The notes beneath the pieces were generated by a model. It saw only the letters and a list, made by a program, of their open reading frames with translations. It was not told the DNA's origin and made no database searches. 64,000 nt of DNA, from NCBI GenBank assembly GCA_022829145.1, contig CM040745.1, positions 34,440,406-34,504,405 of the forward strand. The letters are read 5' to 3'. The first letter of the stretch is position 1; the number at the start of each line of letters is the position of its first letter. The position numbers and the translations under genes were made by a program. Of this stretch, positions 21,500-34,174 are shown one piece after another. This stretch comes from Albula goreensis (Eukaryota; Chordata; Actinopteri; Albuliformes; Albulidae).

Positions 21500-23790
21500 C
21501 CATAAGATTACCTACATTGTTTCTACATTGTTATGATACAAATTATTAATGCTGGAAAACAAAAGGTTCCACTGAAATGATGGATAGGAGGAACAGTTAA
21601 AACATTGGTTATCTTGATTGAGATGGATGCAAGCGCTCCGTCTGAGACAATGGGGCCGAGACACTGGCAGCGATATCGGTGACTGTGGTGACTGTCCCGG
21701 GATGAAGCATTGCCTTTGATGAGGTTTGGTGTTCATTTAGGTCCAAAGGTCTCCAGCATAAACATGCCAGTGCTGCAAAGCCACTTATGAGACTTTTCCT
21801 TCTGACTCAAAGGCAGCTGTCTCTCCATAAAATGTCTGATCATTTCTTAATGCATTTGCGTTATCCAGGGTGGGTAACGTTAAAAATTCAGTTTTAATTG
21901 TTTAAAAAACAATCCATTTCCATTATGTATTTATATAACTTGATTTGGTTGCAAAACAATGATAGAGTAAATTCTGGTTTTCAAATGCAAAAGGGTAAAA
22001 TTCCACACGACTATCTCATCCGACTCCCAGTACAGACACTGGCTGCAAAGCAGCAGATACACGTGGGCATCAATCCTCATTGGCCCTGCACTGTGGGACA
22101 GCGCGTCCACCGAGAGCACGGGAGAATCGGCCCTTTGAAGAGAAAGATCTCAACCGCTGGGAATAATCCCATTCCCACGGGACGAGCTGGCGGCACAACC
22201 TTAAAAGAGCTCGCTTCCCAATGATGGCGGGAGAGAGAGATACAAAGAGAGGGAGAGATGAAGGGAGCAAACCTTCTCGCTGATGGATGGTTCCCTATAT
22301 ACACACGCCGCTGAGTGGGCTGTCACAGAAAGGTGACCACTCACTCGATTCACGTTGCTGACCGGGAAGCGTGTGTGTAGGTGTGTGTGCGGCCACGTCA
22401 AACCGTCTGAGAAACCTTTAGCTCGATGCTTCTTGTGAATTCGCTGCAATGTAATATGTTGATAACATCAAGTGATGCGCATTAGTTAATTTGACACATG
22501 TAGGCTGTGCTAATGCATCCTGCCAATATCTGTATGGGCCAGACTTGGCAGCAAATATGAGACACAAAATGGAGACAACCAGCATGGAACACTAATTCTG
22601 CTAGATGAGGTATAAAATACATCAGAAAACAGCATTAGGAAGAACGACTTTTGTTGGTTAATTAAGGTTTATAGCAGCACAAGGACAGCAGCCTGTATAA
22701 AACTATTATTCTTATTATAATCACACACAACATTATGCAAGTCACAGTTCCAAAAACCACTGTCACATGTCACTTTCTGAGTTATATGCACATGTACTTT
22801 GACTGTGGTTATTTACCAAAAGTTAGAAATCGATTGCCCTTTGGATTGGATTTGTTAGCTTTTTGTTTTTTATGCCGCCAGTGTCTTAAAACTCAGAAGG
22901 CGCAACTCCACCTGGTCAGTTTCCCCAGAGAGTGTTTAATATTCAGCACAGCAGAGGAAACTGGGTCAGCGCGAGCCAGAATGGTATCACCGGAGCAGAA
23001 AACCACTCAACCGATTTCCCACAGTGTCCTGCAATCTGATCTCTGATAGCGCTCTCCTTTCCATCTCTCATCCTCTCTCCCTCCCTTTCTCCATTGCTCC
23101 TCACCAGCCCAAGCCTCAAGCCAAGCAGACACACCTGATCGGACTTTTATTTCCTCCAGGAAATCTTACAGGCAGAGATACAAAACCGACCCCCTAAAAA
23201 TGATACAAGAAAATGGGAGCATGACCTAAAACATGCTCAGGGGTTACTGTCCACCTTTGATGGATCAGTTGTCAGAAGAAAAACTACATCAAACTGTTTG
23301 TGAGTGGGGAAGAGAGGGAGTTGCAGCCATTTTGATTCTCCTTCTTTCCTCTTTTGTGCACTTTCAGTTACTCTCTCATGCTTTGTGGCAACGTTGCTAC
23401 GAATACATATTCATCTCAGTGAGTGCAAGTCTAACTTGCCCTGATTTCAGTGAACACTTTTGTGTTGCCTCTGCACCTCTGCTTCTTCCATCGGCCTTTT
23501 AAAACGATTCCCAAAAATGAATAACATGTGGAAACGGCAGGTCAGCATCCTCTCTAAAATATGAATTTGAGTCACACTCGTTAAAAAAGGGACAGTCAGA
23601 ATAACATTCATATTCATTGCTTCTGTAAGAACATCACATGAATTTAAATCTCACAGGGCTTGAGCCTGACTAGAAGAACCTTTGTATCAAAAAAAAAGAA
23701 AACCAAGGAAGCTACACATCGCACAGGATGTTCAATTTGTAACCAAGTAGCCTACATATGGCTGCCTAACTGTTAGCAGTTGGTAGCCTC
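21500..23790. other. Unique DNA without a gene
   Basis: Overlapping short frames of 60-108 codons at 21.9-22.5 kb lack domains and lie in moderately CpG-retaining DNA (22080-22200), which may be a conserved element. The rest shows no repeat, RNA or exon signal that I can support. Confidence 0.5.
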
Positions 23791-23799
23791 GCATCCACT

Positions 23800-24140
23800 T
23801 AATTTCAGCGTGAAAACACACACCAACCCCGATTCCCGATGCACAAGCGAATGCGGACGGCAGGAGCGATCGCGCGCAGATACGAGGGCATGCATTAGCG
23901 CCAGCTCACAGAGCGCCGGACGCGCACACGGCGGTGCGAAGGCAAAAGTGGCGCTGGGATGAATTTCACAGAGGCAAGGACTTGTTTAGTGAACCTCTTG
24001 GTTGAGCCGGTGACATGGTAATGGGCTGAGACAAACAGAGATCCCGGAAAAGCAGCTTCTCACAGCATCTTTTCCCCCGGCACCGGTGACCTGAGGGAGC
24101 CGAGAGCACTCGAGCGTTAAGATATCCCTCTCCCCGGGAT
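23800..24140. promoter_or_regulatory. CpG-dense islet
   Basis: About 21 CpGs fall in the first 160 bases (GCGATCGCGCGCAG, GCGCCGGACGCGC), with more around 24070-24120. It ends where the TG-rich tract starts. No first exon is recognised; the ATG at 24191 leads into TG-repeat translation and is not credible. Confidence 0.55.
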
Positions 24141-24269
24141 TAGGCTCTCCCTCCACATTCAGCGACACTCTCTCAAAGCCCACATCCATTATGGATGTGA
24201 TGGTCTACGCACCTAATGAAAGTCTGTGTGGACAAACACTGGGGTCCTGGTTAGGGAGGGGTGTAGACA

Positions 24270-24673
24270 CGTGTGTGTATGTGTACTGTGTTGTTTATTT
24301 GTGCGTATGTGTACGTTGTGTTTGCCCTGTATGTGTATGGGTGAATGTGTGCGAGTATGTGTGTGTGAGTTTGAGCAAGTGTGTGTATATCTGTTGTTTA
24401 TCACATGTATGTGTACGTGTGCGTTCTTGTATGCTTGTATATGTGTTTGCATGTGAGGTGTTTGTGTGTGGGTGAGTGTGCGAGTGTCTCAGTGAATGTG
24501 TGTGTGTGTGTGTGTGTACATGTGTGGGTGGGTGAGTGTGTGCGAGTGCATGTGTATGTATGTGTGTGTGAGGTGTTTGTTTGTGGGTGAGTGTGTGCGA
24601 GCGTCTGTCAGTGAATGTGTGTATGCATGTGTGTATATGTGTGGGTGGATGGGTGTGTGCGAGTGCACGTGTA

Positions 24674-24704
<31 letters not shown>
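24270..24704. repeat. TG-rich tract with 115-bp duplication
   Basis: A degenerate TG/GT-rich tract ends in a pure (TG)n run near 24678-24704. Inside it a TGAGGTGTTTG landmark occurs at 24454 and 24569, and both copies continue through GGGTGAGTGTG, GCGAG and CAGTGAATGTGTG landmarks, so a unit of about 115 bp is duplicated. Cys/Val-rich and His/Thr-rich frames across it, up to 180 codons, are repeat artefacts. Confidence 0.85.
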
Positions 24705-24839
24705 CAGAGTACACTGCTCTCTCCAGGGAGCTGCTCCAAATGAGGACATAGATGGCCATTACAAAGCAGGACCCCCTGTGGCCTGCCCCACACGTGGATC
24801 CTCTGCGGAGCGGAGGCGACTCTGCCGCTGACATCACGG

Positions 24840-26103
24840 TTGTTATGGAAACCTACCGTAGGATTGTCGGACCGCGCACCGCACGATGAATCTAAGAGAT
24901 ATGCAATACAGTACAGCCGAGCCCAGGCTCTGCGGGGAACTTCTCGTCGCATCCGAATGGGCTCGAACACACCACAGCTACACACCCAGAATTTAAACAC
25001 TCATCACTGAACGTAACCATGCCATCAAGTCCCAGTGTATTTACAAGTATTTACCATGAACAATACGACCGAGACAGCACATTCACGTGACCGATGGTAA
25101 AACGAAATACAGAAACGAAAGAAAAGTAATCAGCAATTTAAGAGGCAACATTCCTACCTTTACACACTGACTTTCAGTCCCCCACCTTCTGATTAATGAT
25201 GATCTTTTAAAAGCGACCCACTTTGTATGCGCTTTGTGTGTGCGCGCGCTTCTCTGTCCATGTGCTTCGGCCTAAATTGTCAAACGAACCCCTGCAGTTA
25301 AGCATATTCCTGCCTCCACATAAACCACTCTGACTAGGCCGAACAAAGGCCCGACCATCTGCTCCAAATTTAAAACCACCACTATTATCCCATTATACCC
25401 AATTACATTTCCGATCATGGAGTCGTTATGGCAATATTTTTGAGTAATAATAAGTACAAGGGGTATTTTTTTTTCCTAAAGGAGGCAAGAATTGTGTCTG
25501 TCTTTGAGAGGCTTATGTTGGATTTCTCAGACTGAAATTTTTGGCATCCAGTGGTCCTTACTAGTCAGTGGAGAACCATGACTTTCACTCTTGCTTGCCT
25601 AGGCCCAGTTGACAGTCAGATCAAGCATGCGTAGTGTCCCTTTCTCCAACAGTTTACAGTTTGGTTTGACTTTTGGGGACTCTGTGGAAGAGTTTCTGTT
25701 CAATAATGTGAAAACTTTCTATCTGGTGCTCATTACTTGCTGCCTAATGCATTTTCGTAATGATGACAACAGTTTGATGCGATAATTACTTTGCCTCATT
25801 AATATGTGTGTGCATGTGTGCACTGACCTAAATTATAAATAAACATGACAAAAGGAAAATAAAAAAATGAATTTGCTTTCAGTTGTAAATTATCAGTTAC
25901 ATTCCCCCCAAGTTTTGACACTCCTGCATGCAAACACACACACGCACAAACACACTAGCGCTTAAACATTCAGAGTCAAATTAGTCTTGATTTAGCAAAT
26001 CACTCTTAAGCAATTTATTTTTCTTAAATGTGTTTTAATTAATGAAATTAACTACATTTAAACGTAGAAAGTCAGGAAACTGTGAACTGTATCCTCCCTC
26101 AGT

Positions 26104-26139
<36 letters not shown>

Positions 26140-28265
26140 GACACAGACAAAACCAGATTCTCACAAGAGCATGTACAAAAACACGTACAAATACACATAC
26201 ACACACACACATATAGCTAACATTTCCATCCACTTATTACATGAATACTATGTGAATGCAACAGTGGTTTATGACCCAGCTGTCTGGCTTGGCATGTCCC
26301 GACCACATAGGATACACTTGTTCTGTTTCGCCCTTCTCATTGGTGGCCGCTTAAACCCTCCCTCTAAAGTCCGGCGAATCACGGGGCTAAAAGGCTCACT
26401 TTCGGCAGGAGTGCGAGATAGACGGGTTTTGTAGGCAGCATCATCCGAGTCTTACAGCTGTGAGAAACAAGGATCAAAGTCTTTGCCCTGGCCCAACTTC
26501 CAATGTTAACCCCCCCCCCTCCAATAAATAAATAAATAAATAAATAAATGCTCAAAGACCGCCACTTCATTTCAGGTTTTACCTCGCTTGGCTGCCTGGC
26601 TATCGCCCAAAATCCTTCACTGGCCCCGAGACCCAACTTATATTCCTCCAACCCTCGCAACATCTCTTATCTTCTCCCTGGAAAGTAATTAACAGGTATA
26701 ACACTCTGAGAGCTATCTGTGGGGTCTGCAGCATAAGAGGTGTCGCTTCCTGTTTAAGCCTCCGGGCAAGAGATCATCAGCAATGGCGGTGAAGCAGACA
26801 GCGGACCGCTCGCTCAGACCCGGCATCTCCGCTTCTCTCGCTCTCACTCAGTCTGAACACAACCATGAGAGAGCAACTGCTTCTAATGCACTCTCGAGTA
26901 ATAGTCAACAGTACGTGCGAACCAACAGTATATGAAGCTTTATTATTCCCTCCCCCACCCCAACCCACATTATTACCCAGCAGCAGTAGGGTTTTTTTCC
27001 AGTCTTTGCCATCTTTTTGCATTGATGGTCATAAAAAGAAGAAGTGAGACCGCTGTGGCTAATTCTTACAGCTAGCTAGTTTGCATTAACTTTTCTCTCT
27101 GATTCTTTCAGCTAATTTGCACCCCTAGCTGGTTAGCTAAATGTTTAATTCATGGCATTGATCCTTACGACCAATGTTTAGGTGAACTAACTTTTGCTAT
27201 TGAATTTTTCTTAATTTAATGACATTGTAGTCTGTAGCAGTAATCCATGTCCTTTTGTCTAATCATGTTTGAAATTAAAATGGGATCGTGGTCATGCTTG
27301 GTCTGTTGTATCTACATTTGATACAAATTTACAAATCATAATCACAGTGATATTTACAGGGTTCTATCCATTTGGATTCATGGTGTTTCTGGAATACTGA
27401 ATTCTGGATAACGGGTCTCAGGGGTCTGCTGCACCACCAAGTGTCGAGATGATATACAGTTGTAGTCATCACCCATAGCATTAACCAATTTCATTCAGTT
27501 CATTCAAAGCCAGATTGGCACTTCCTGTATAACTGATATTTAATCGTAAATATCTGCATTCCATTGTGTCTTATATTTGTTGTCCATGTTGAAAAGTGAT
27601 TCCTTAAGTTATATCTGAGTTTGATTTTGATCATCTTTTTTTCATATGTTTGTGTTTTTAATTCTTGCAAGGGCTAAAGTATAGCAGAATATCTTTGGCA
27701 ATCTAAGTTTTGTTCTACTCTCTCTCGACTGTCCTTCACACCTAGGTCAGTTATAAGATTTTATCAAGCTTATATTCATACAAAAACAATGGTCCATTTT
27801 GCGTTTGGTTTTTTGTTAGTTGGTCTTTCAAGTGCTAACCTGAGTCGAGGGCAATGGCATTTCAGTTCAGTCCATTTGAAATTACCCATAATGCTCTATG
27901 AGGGGTTTCCAATGAATGGATTGAATTTCAATTAATTCCCTCAGTTGAGTGACTTAAAATGAATTGACCTGAACCCCTGATGCCAACACTTCTCTTCATA
28001 TGCAAAGCAAATGAATCAAAAGCACATCTCTTAGAATCAAAGCACATCTCTGAGATACACAGAAAGACTATAAAACACACACAAAAAAAACCCTCTGCAG
28101 TGAAGCCTGCATTCTGACATAATAGCGCTCAGATGAAATTATCTTGTGTGCTGCTCTGATTATATTCAATTTAATTACCCTCATTTCTCTAGCTTGCATA
28201 CGGAATGGGGCTTTTATTCAATAATGAGAATTTTTAAAAATGTACAATGTGAAATGTATATTGAT
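24840..28265. other. Unique DNA with microsatellites, no gene
   Basis: Holds (CA)n at 26109-26133, a C-run followed by (AAAT)n at 26511-26549, and a 20-bp tandem duplication (AATCAAAAGCACATCTCT) at 28014-28054. A stretch near 27850-27990 rich in CATTTGAAATT and GAATTGA segments may be an old interspersed repeat. No exon is recognised. Confidence 0.5.
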
Positions 28266-28269
28266 GGAT

Positions 28270-28297
28270 CCCCCCCAACCCCCAACCCCAACCCCAA
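28270..28297 (-). other. TTGGGG-type G-quadruplex motif
   Basis: On the plus strand C7, C5, C4 and C4 runs are separated by AA, so the minus strand reads as TTGGGG repeats, the form of ciliate telomere repeats and a strong G-quadruplex motif. It is too short and isolated to be a telomere remnant in a vertebrate, whose repeat is TTAGGG. Confidence 0.75.
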
Positions 28298-28601
28298 CAC
28301 AATGTTGACATTGATTGTATTAATGCTGTCAGCGACCATGCTAGCCTGGCTGCAGAGGCAGAATGGGAGGAGTATTGCCCCTGACAGGCCATTTAATATA
28401 GTCGTAAATCTGTTGCAGGTGGTCTATCGCGGGCGTCTGACGACGCTGACGGTCCGTCTTTGGTTCCCTCTGATCTTTTGATCCCTCTGCTGCAATTTCC
28501 CATCTCTTCGTAATGGAGTGTGCCAAAACGTGTCTCTGTTCTTTCCCTCTGAAGATTTCTGTGCCACTCCAAACGTTTAACAGGGGGCTGCTTGAGCCCA
28601 A

Positions 28602-28630
28602 CCCCCTCCCCGCCCCCCCTCCCTAACCCC
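28602..28630 (-). other. G-quadruplex motif on minus strand
   Basis: C-runs of 5, 4, 7, 3 and 4 bases on the plus strand with short spacers give a G-quadruplex motif on the other strand. Confidence 0.55.
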
Positions 28631-29029
28631 ATTTCCAAGGAAACAGGCAGGCAAGTTCTATAACCCCCCAAAATAAATAAAAAGAAAATATGAACCTCTG
28701 GTAACTTTCACCCCTCCCTCCTCTTTTATTCCTCCCCCTATCTCACCCAATGTCCATCAACCCCACAAACTACACAACAAGACAGTGAGGGATTGAAAAA
28801 CTCACTTATACCTGCAGCCGAATGGTACTCCTGGAGTTAGTCTGGAGTCACCTCGTTAAAGGGCTGCTGCTTGACGGCCTCCCACCGCACAGTGATAATT
28901 AACGGAGACAGGTTCTCTGACAGCTCCGGGCGTGGCCCCCACATGCAGCCAATCGCAGCCTCTCCCGGCCTACCCATCTAATAAGCACGGACCGGTAGCT
29001 GGGGATTGGGGAACGGCTGGTGGGAGAGA

Positions 29030-29056
29030 CGTGTGTGTGTGTGTGGGGGGGGGGGG
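29030..29056 (+). repeat. (GT)n followed by G11 run
   Basis: A short TG repeat runs into eleven consecutive G bases and then TGTGGG. Confidence 0.8.
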
Positions 29057-29104
29057 TGTGGGAGGGAATTAATCTGCAGTGAGGTGCTTCCACATTGTCC
29101 TTGC

Positions 29105-29330
29105 ACTTTTAATTTAGTTTTTCTTTTCACCTGAGGACCCGAGCCTCCACTGACATTAGCATTAACCGACATATTCTCTCGAAATGACAGAGCTGGGCTC
29201 GCTCAAGAGGACCAGCTCTCCCACCAATCAAAGGGAAATAGTTAGCTCATTTGGCACTGCTAACCACAAGCTTTCTGCTGACTCAATAAAGAAACAAAAA
29301 GGCCGTAATGGAAAGAAAAAATTGTACCTG
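29105..29330. promoter_or_regulatory. Candidate conserved noncoding element
   Basis: Non-repetitive, with TCF/SOX-like sites (AATCAAAGGGA near 29226, AACAAAA-type runs) and an open minus-strand frame without a domain. Composition suggests a conserved enhancer; unverified. Confidence 0.25.
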
Positions 29331-30120
29331 GGGTAATGCTTTTGGATTTCACTGTGGCCTGTGTGTCATAGTCACGAACATGTTCTCGCCAAATGAAGAC
29401 TGCATCTAACTTATTTCACTGAACTTATTCCTCTCAAAAGCCCAACAATTCATTGGAGATCAAGATGAGAGCCGCATTACTAAGAAAATCAAACGAATAT
29501 TTGATTCGAGTTGCGAGCGCGCGGATAAAATGAGAACATTCACCAGAGCTCTGTGAGAAAAACCCAACCCTGGAGACACAAAAAACAAACACAAAACGGG
29601 AATTACTCTGTATATTTAGCAAAGAAAAAAAATAGTCAATATTCCCTGTTTTGATTTCAGTATCATTGCACTCCATTAAATGCATCCTGTTGGATTTGAG
29701 TTACTGTTTCTCTGGCGGCTCGCCATGCCAATCCAATCTCTGCTGCCCATAAAGTCTGCAATTCCATTTCCCCATTTTTCATTAGAAAGTAGCAGAGGAG
29801 TAACAGTAGGAGGATATAGAAGAAACCATTTAAATTGACCCGGTATTACATTAGGTTTAGAGTATCAAGCTCATGGCTACTTACACCTCACAGGTCTTCG
29901 CCTCAAATCCAGAAGGAGATTGAGACTATTATTCTTTCTTCACGCTAACCTGTGGCTGAAGCCAGGACAAAATATAGCCAGTGACCTACCCCCTCAATGA
30001 TAACATGGAGTGTTAGTTAACATATATGAGCTGCTTCATCCCTCAGTCAAGCCACATCATAGACTTTGAAAGAGGGCACAACCTATGTGTCTATCACATT
30101 TTAAACAACTTACCCTGGAA

Positions 30121-30399
30121 CAGTTCCTTTTTTTATTTAACTTTATTTTTAATTGTATTTTTAACGATATGGCAATATTGTGAATATGAGAATTAACTGA
30201 TCAAGGACGACTTCATGAGTTTACATAACGGACAGAGTTTGGCTGTGTGAGCTGACCCTGGATCAGTTCCCTGTTTTTTTGTTTTATTGTATTTTTTTAA
30301 CGATATGGCCATATTGCGAATATGAGAATTAGCTGATCACGGACAACTTCATGAGTTTACATAACACAGAGTTTGGCTGAGTGAGCTGACCCTGGATCA
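30121..30399. repeat. 143-bp tandem duplication
   Basis: Unit 1 (30121-30263) and unit 2 (30264-30399) both start CAGTTCC, continue through AACGATATGG and CTTCATGAGTTTACATAA, and end in GAGCTGACCCTGGATC. Over the last 100 bases I count six substitutions and one 2-base deletion, about 92% identity. The bases before unit 1 (ACCCTGGAA) resemble the unit end, so the duplication probably arose between short matching sequences. Confidence 0.92.
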
Positions 30400-33300
30400 C
30401 ACTTGGCACGTAAGAGATGGCTCAGAGAAGCACAAAATGGATTTGTTCTGAAGAGCCAGATTGTGTTTGGGTGAATACAACAAGGGCAAACAGAACATGC
30501 TGTTTGACCTGCACACTACACCCAACAAACATTTCTCCAGAAATTGTGAGTTTCAGAATGCTCTTTTCCTTGAAAATGGTGTTTAATTTCCAGTAGCAAA
30601 CAGTTTAAAGGAGTTAGCACAAGAACATCTGCTACAGAATGTGACAACACCCATTGAGAATAAATAAGAGCTTTCTTGGATGTGAATTATCGTCTTATGC
30701 TCAGTATGTTCTTTTGTTTGGTAGTGCCTACCGAGTGCGTTATTTTGAAACCCCCAGCTACATTACCAGTGCATACAGCATATCCCACAATGCTTCTCTC
30801 CGGTCTTCATGCGGATGACCATCTCCGTCTCTACCAACCCCATGTGCCAATTCTCTTGTACCCAGCCTTCAAAAACACTGCTCCTAATTAGTGGTGTGCT
30901 GTACTATTTGTTGTTTTTCTTAACAGGTTTGCTCATTCCTTGCTCCCCTCCCTCCATCCTCTTCTTTCTTTCCCTCCATTAAGAGGGTTCATGACAACGG
31001 TCCCTTCACCCCTGGTCCCCCGCATCCCCCAACCTTCATCAGGACACCATCTTGGCTCAACTTACCAAATTATCTATTCAATGTTAATGTAAGTCTTCCT
31101 CAACCTGCCAGCAAAGACCTATACCACATCTCATTGCCACTTTTCAAGTCGAGTTTCCCTATGTACTATTCACATTATGCAGTATAATTCTGAATCCCAG
31201 TGAAGGAACTCTGTACAATGAATGAATGAATAAATAAATACATAAATAATGTATGTAGCTTATGACATACACAATTTACGAATAGCACATAAAAGGTGGA
31301 TTTATAAATGATTGCAATCTTCAATGCGGTAGTTTCTCAGGGTTTGAGTCCTCGGTAGCGTTTAGCACGATGTGTGACCGCTAATTCTCCTTGCCAGAGA
31401 CAGGCAGGGCTGCATCTCGGCTGATAGTACCCACAGAAGCCAAGGCCCAAGGCAGGGAGCTGATTTTCTGCTCCAAAACAAAAAAAGGATCCGCTTTGAA
31501 TGCTGTGACTTCTGAAGGTGATTCCATCAGCGAGCCTCATACTTGTTTCTTTGATCACGCAAACCGAAATGACAACAACTGTCACCCAATCGACGCCATT
31601 CACTGACAGAAGTAGTGCCGAAACAGCCCTCGGCAATATTTCGCTGGGAAAATTAAATTGGTACGGTAAACACTTCGATAACATAGGGAAAAAAAGTTGA
31701 TTGGAGTCAAGCCACTATCATTTGCGAACTATTTCCCCAAAGTACATTAAATCATGTCATTTTACTTATATTCAGGGGTTATCGTTTTCAAGAAAGATTA
31801 AAATAATATCAATATGAAAATGCATAATGAATTGAAAGTGCTCCTGCAGATGAAAAATGATCAGGGCAGCAGGCCAGCTCTTGTCAACCAATGTTAACAT
31901 TTTGCAGATCTTTGAAATATTTCATTCTGGTTCCAGGAAAGGGTTAAGGAACTCAAAGTTAGACCTCACACCTATCTTACCTGTACTCCAACAATTTCAG
32001 ACGCTACATTATTTAGTGTGAGAAAATCAACATTAACTGAACATGACCCTCTTCTCTGAGACCTTAAAGCACAACTTACTCAGATATTTTTAAAACTATG
32101 AGTGGATTTATTGTATATATAATTACAAGAATTATAAGAAACTTAGACATGAAAAAATTGTCTGAGAAGGACTGACTGGAAGGTGCAGTAGGCTTACTCT
32201 CACATTAGTGCACCACCTTCTAAATACCCTGCCAACACTTTCATTCCCCATCAATGGACATAGTAGACACATTGAAGCGCTACATGCGAATATCACAAAA
32301 ATAGGAAAGGATGAGTGCAATTACTGGCTACTCTCTTAGCAAGAGACCTATCCAAGGGGGAACTGGAGATTTGAGGGACAAAACAGTCTCAGATTTAAGG
32401 ATCCCATTTTGTCACTGCTCTAATTTCAAGTCTCTGCAGAAAGGTGTCAGTTTAAAAATACTATCATGGACTGACCTCTGAAGACCAAAAGGTAGTTGTA
32501 GTTTGGTCAATTGTACTAAGAATAAGATTTGCTACCCCTGAGAGGAGAGGGAGGGAGGGAGAGAGAGAGAGAGAGAGAGAGAGACAGAATTACCCTCTCT
32601 ACATGGTCTGTGCATTTATTCCATGCACTAATTTATTTGTTTTACCTCCTTAATTGTGGACTCATTTTGTTGATTTCCCCAGTTTCATCAAATGGCAAAT
32701 AATCCGCCCGCTCTGCCATTCTGAGACTTTGAAACCACGGCCCCGCTATTGAATAATCCCTCTCTCATTTCTGCCTTACAGGGGTTCATATGGTAATGTC
32801 TGCCGGTAATCCAGCTGTTGGCAGTCTTGGTCGAATGCCCAGCTCCATGAATGCTGTAAACTGCTATACCCCAGTTAATGCCTGCCAGATACGGACAGGA
32901 AACCGGTGCTGGGGCTGGCTGCGTCCATCGCCGAAAAGACCTGGGCCAGAATGCCAAGAGTGATCACACCATGCATGTGCATGCATGTCTCTGGGAGAAC
33001 AACGAATGGCTTCAGTGTTTAGCCTTAGAGTCAAGTACATTTATTGTACATTTTTTGACTTTTGACTTGTAGATGCTGTAGAGTTTACAGATCTTTCTGA
33101 CCCCTTGGTTTTATATAAAAGAATGATGAATTTGGTGTGTTTCTCTCATCAGTATTCATTTACTCTGACTTTACAAAAAACATTCTTACCCAATTAGTGG
33201 GGCGTTTAGCTCTGTTAATAACAACCTTTTGCCAGCTCCTTTCCTTGCTTTCAGAAGCACAGGCAAACACCACACAGGGATAAGCGCATCAAAAAGTTCT

Positions 33301-34130
33301 GAGTCACCAACATCAAAATGACATTTATAGGTATATAAGGTATAGTCCAAAGCTTATCATTTTTATCTGAATCTTACTGCTATAACAGTTCAAACTATTC
33401 ATCAGTAGGTAATATGAAAAGATTACTGATCTCCTTTGCCATACTTCAAAGCATATATCATACCATAATTATGTTACCAAGTGAAAATTGCCATGGAAAC
33501 AACAATCTGTGGTAAAACCAGCCAGATATTATTTATTCAGAAAAACAGAAAAGAGGAAAAGTTGATTGTTGGTAGACCAAATTCATACAGTGTTTGTACT
33601 CAACTTTGAATCCTGATTCCATGCAGAGCAATCGATCACAATTTAACCATATTTTAGCCATATTCATAAAGTAATTAACAGGTATGCATTTACAAGACAA
33701 AACTAGGGACAAGTACTCTTAGAATCAAGGTCTGAGAGTTACAAGATGATATGCATTGTAAAAAAGCACAAGTACACCTGCCTAACAGCTTAGCTTACAC
33801 CCACAAAAACACCCGTTCGGCTGCTTGAAAATAAACGGCAACATTCATACAGCTATATCAGCTCAGGTACAATGAATGTGGCACTGGATGCGCTGTGTTC
33901 TGTATCTCCACAGGGTGAAACGAGCACACACTTTGAATAGTTCACACCTTCACCTGCATCACACACAAATGTAACCACAGAGATTTCCATTTCACAGCCG
34001 TAACAGTAATTATACACACCTAATTCAAATGTATGTCAAGGGGGCCTGTTGATGATGTAGTTGGGGCTTTGTTCAGGCAACCCTTTAGTCACAGCATTTT
34101 TCAGAGTTTTTTTATTTGTGTGGTTGTTTG
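30400..34130. other. Unique DNA without a gene
   Basis: Includes a (GA)n run at 32540-32584. The stretch 31330-31700 is open on both strands (71 and 115 codons), keeps CpGs and may be a conserved element. No recognised exon, RNA gene or mobile element. Confidence 0.5.
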
Positions 34131-34132
34131 GC

Positions 34133-34172
34133 TGTCTTCAGTGGATACCATTTGAAAAGTCCACTGAAGGCA
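34133..34172. other. Hairpin with 13-pair stem
   Basis: CTTCAGTGGA (34136-34145) and TCCACTGAAG (34160-34169) are exact reverse complements, with a 14-base loop. Outward extension adds two Watson-Crick pairs and one wobble. The arms are shorter than those of a typical microRNA precursor. Confidence 0.55.
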
Positions 34173-34174
34173 CT

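Noticed and set aside
24295..24837. 180-codon minus-strand frame
   Set aside because: It is a translation of the TG-rich tract (His-Thr runs) and has no independent support.
31335..31360. B-box-like GGTTTGAGTCC
   Set aside because: One mismatch to the core and no cloverleaf around it.
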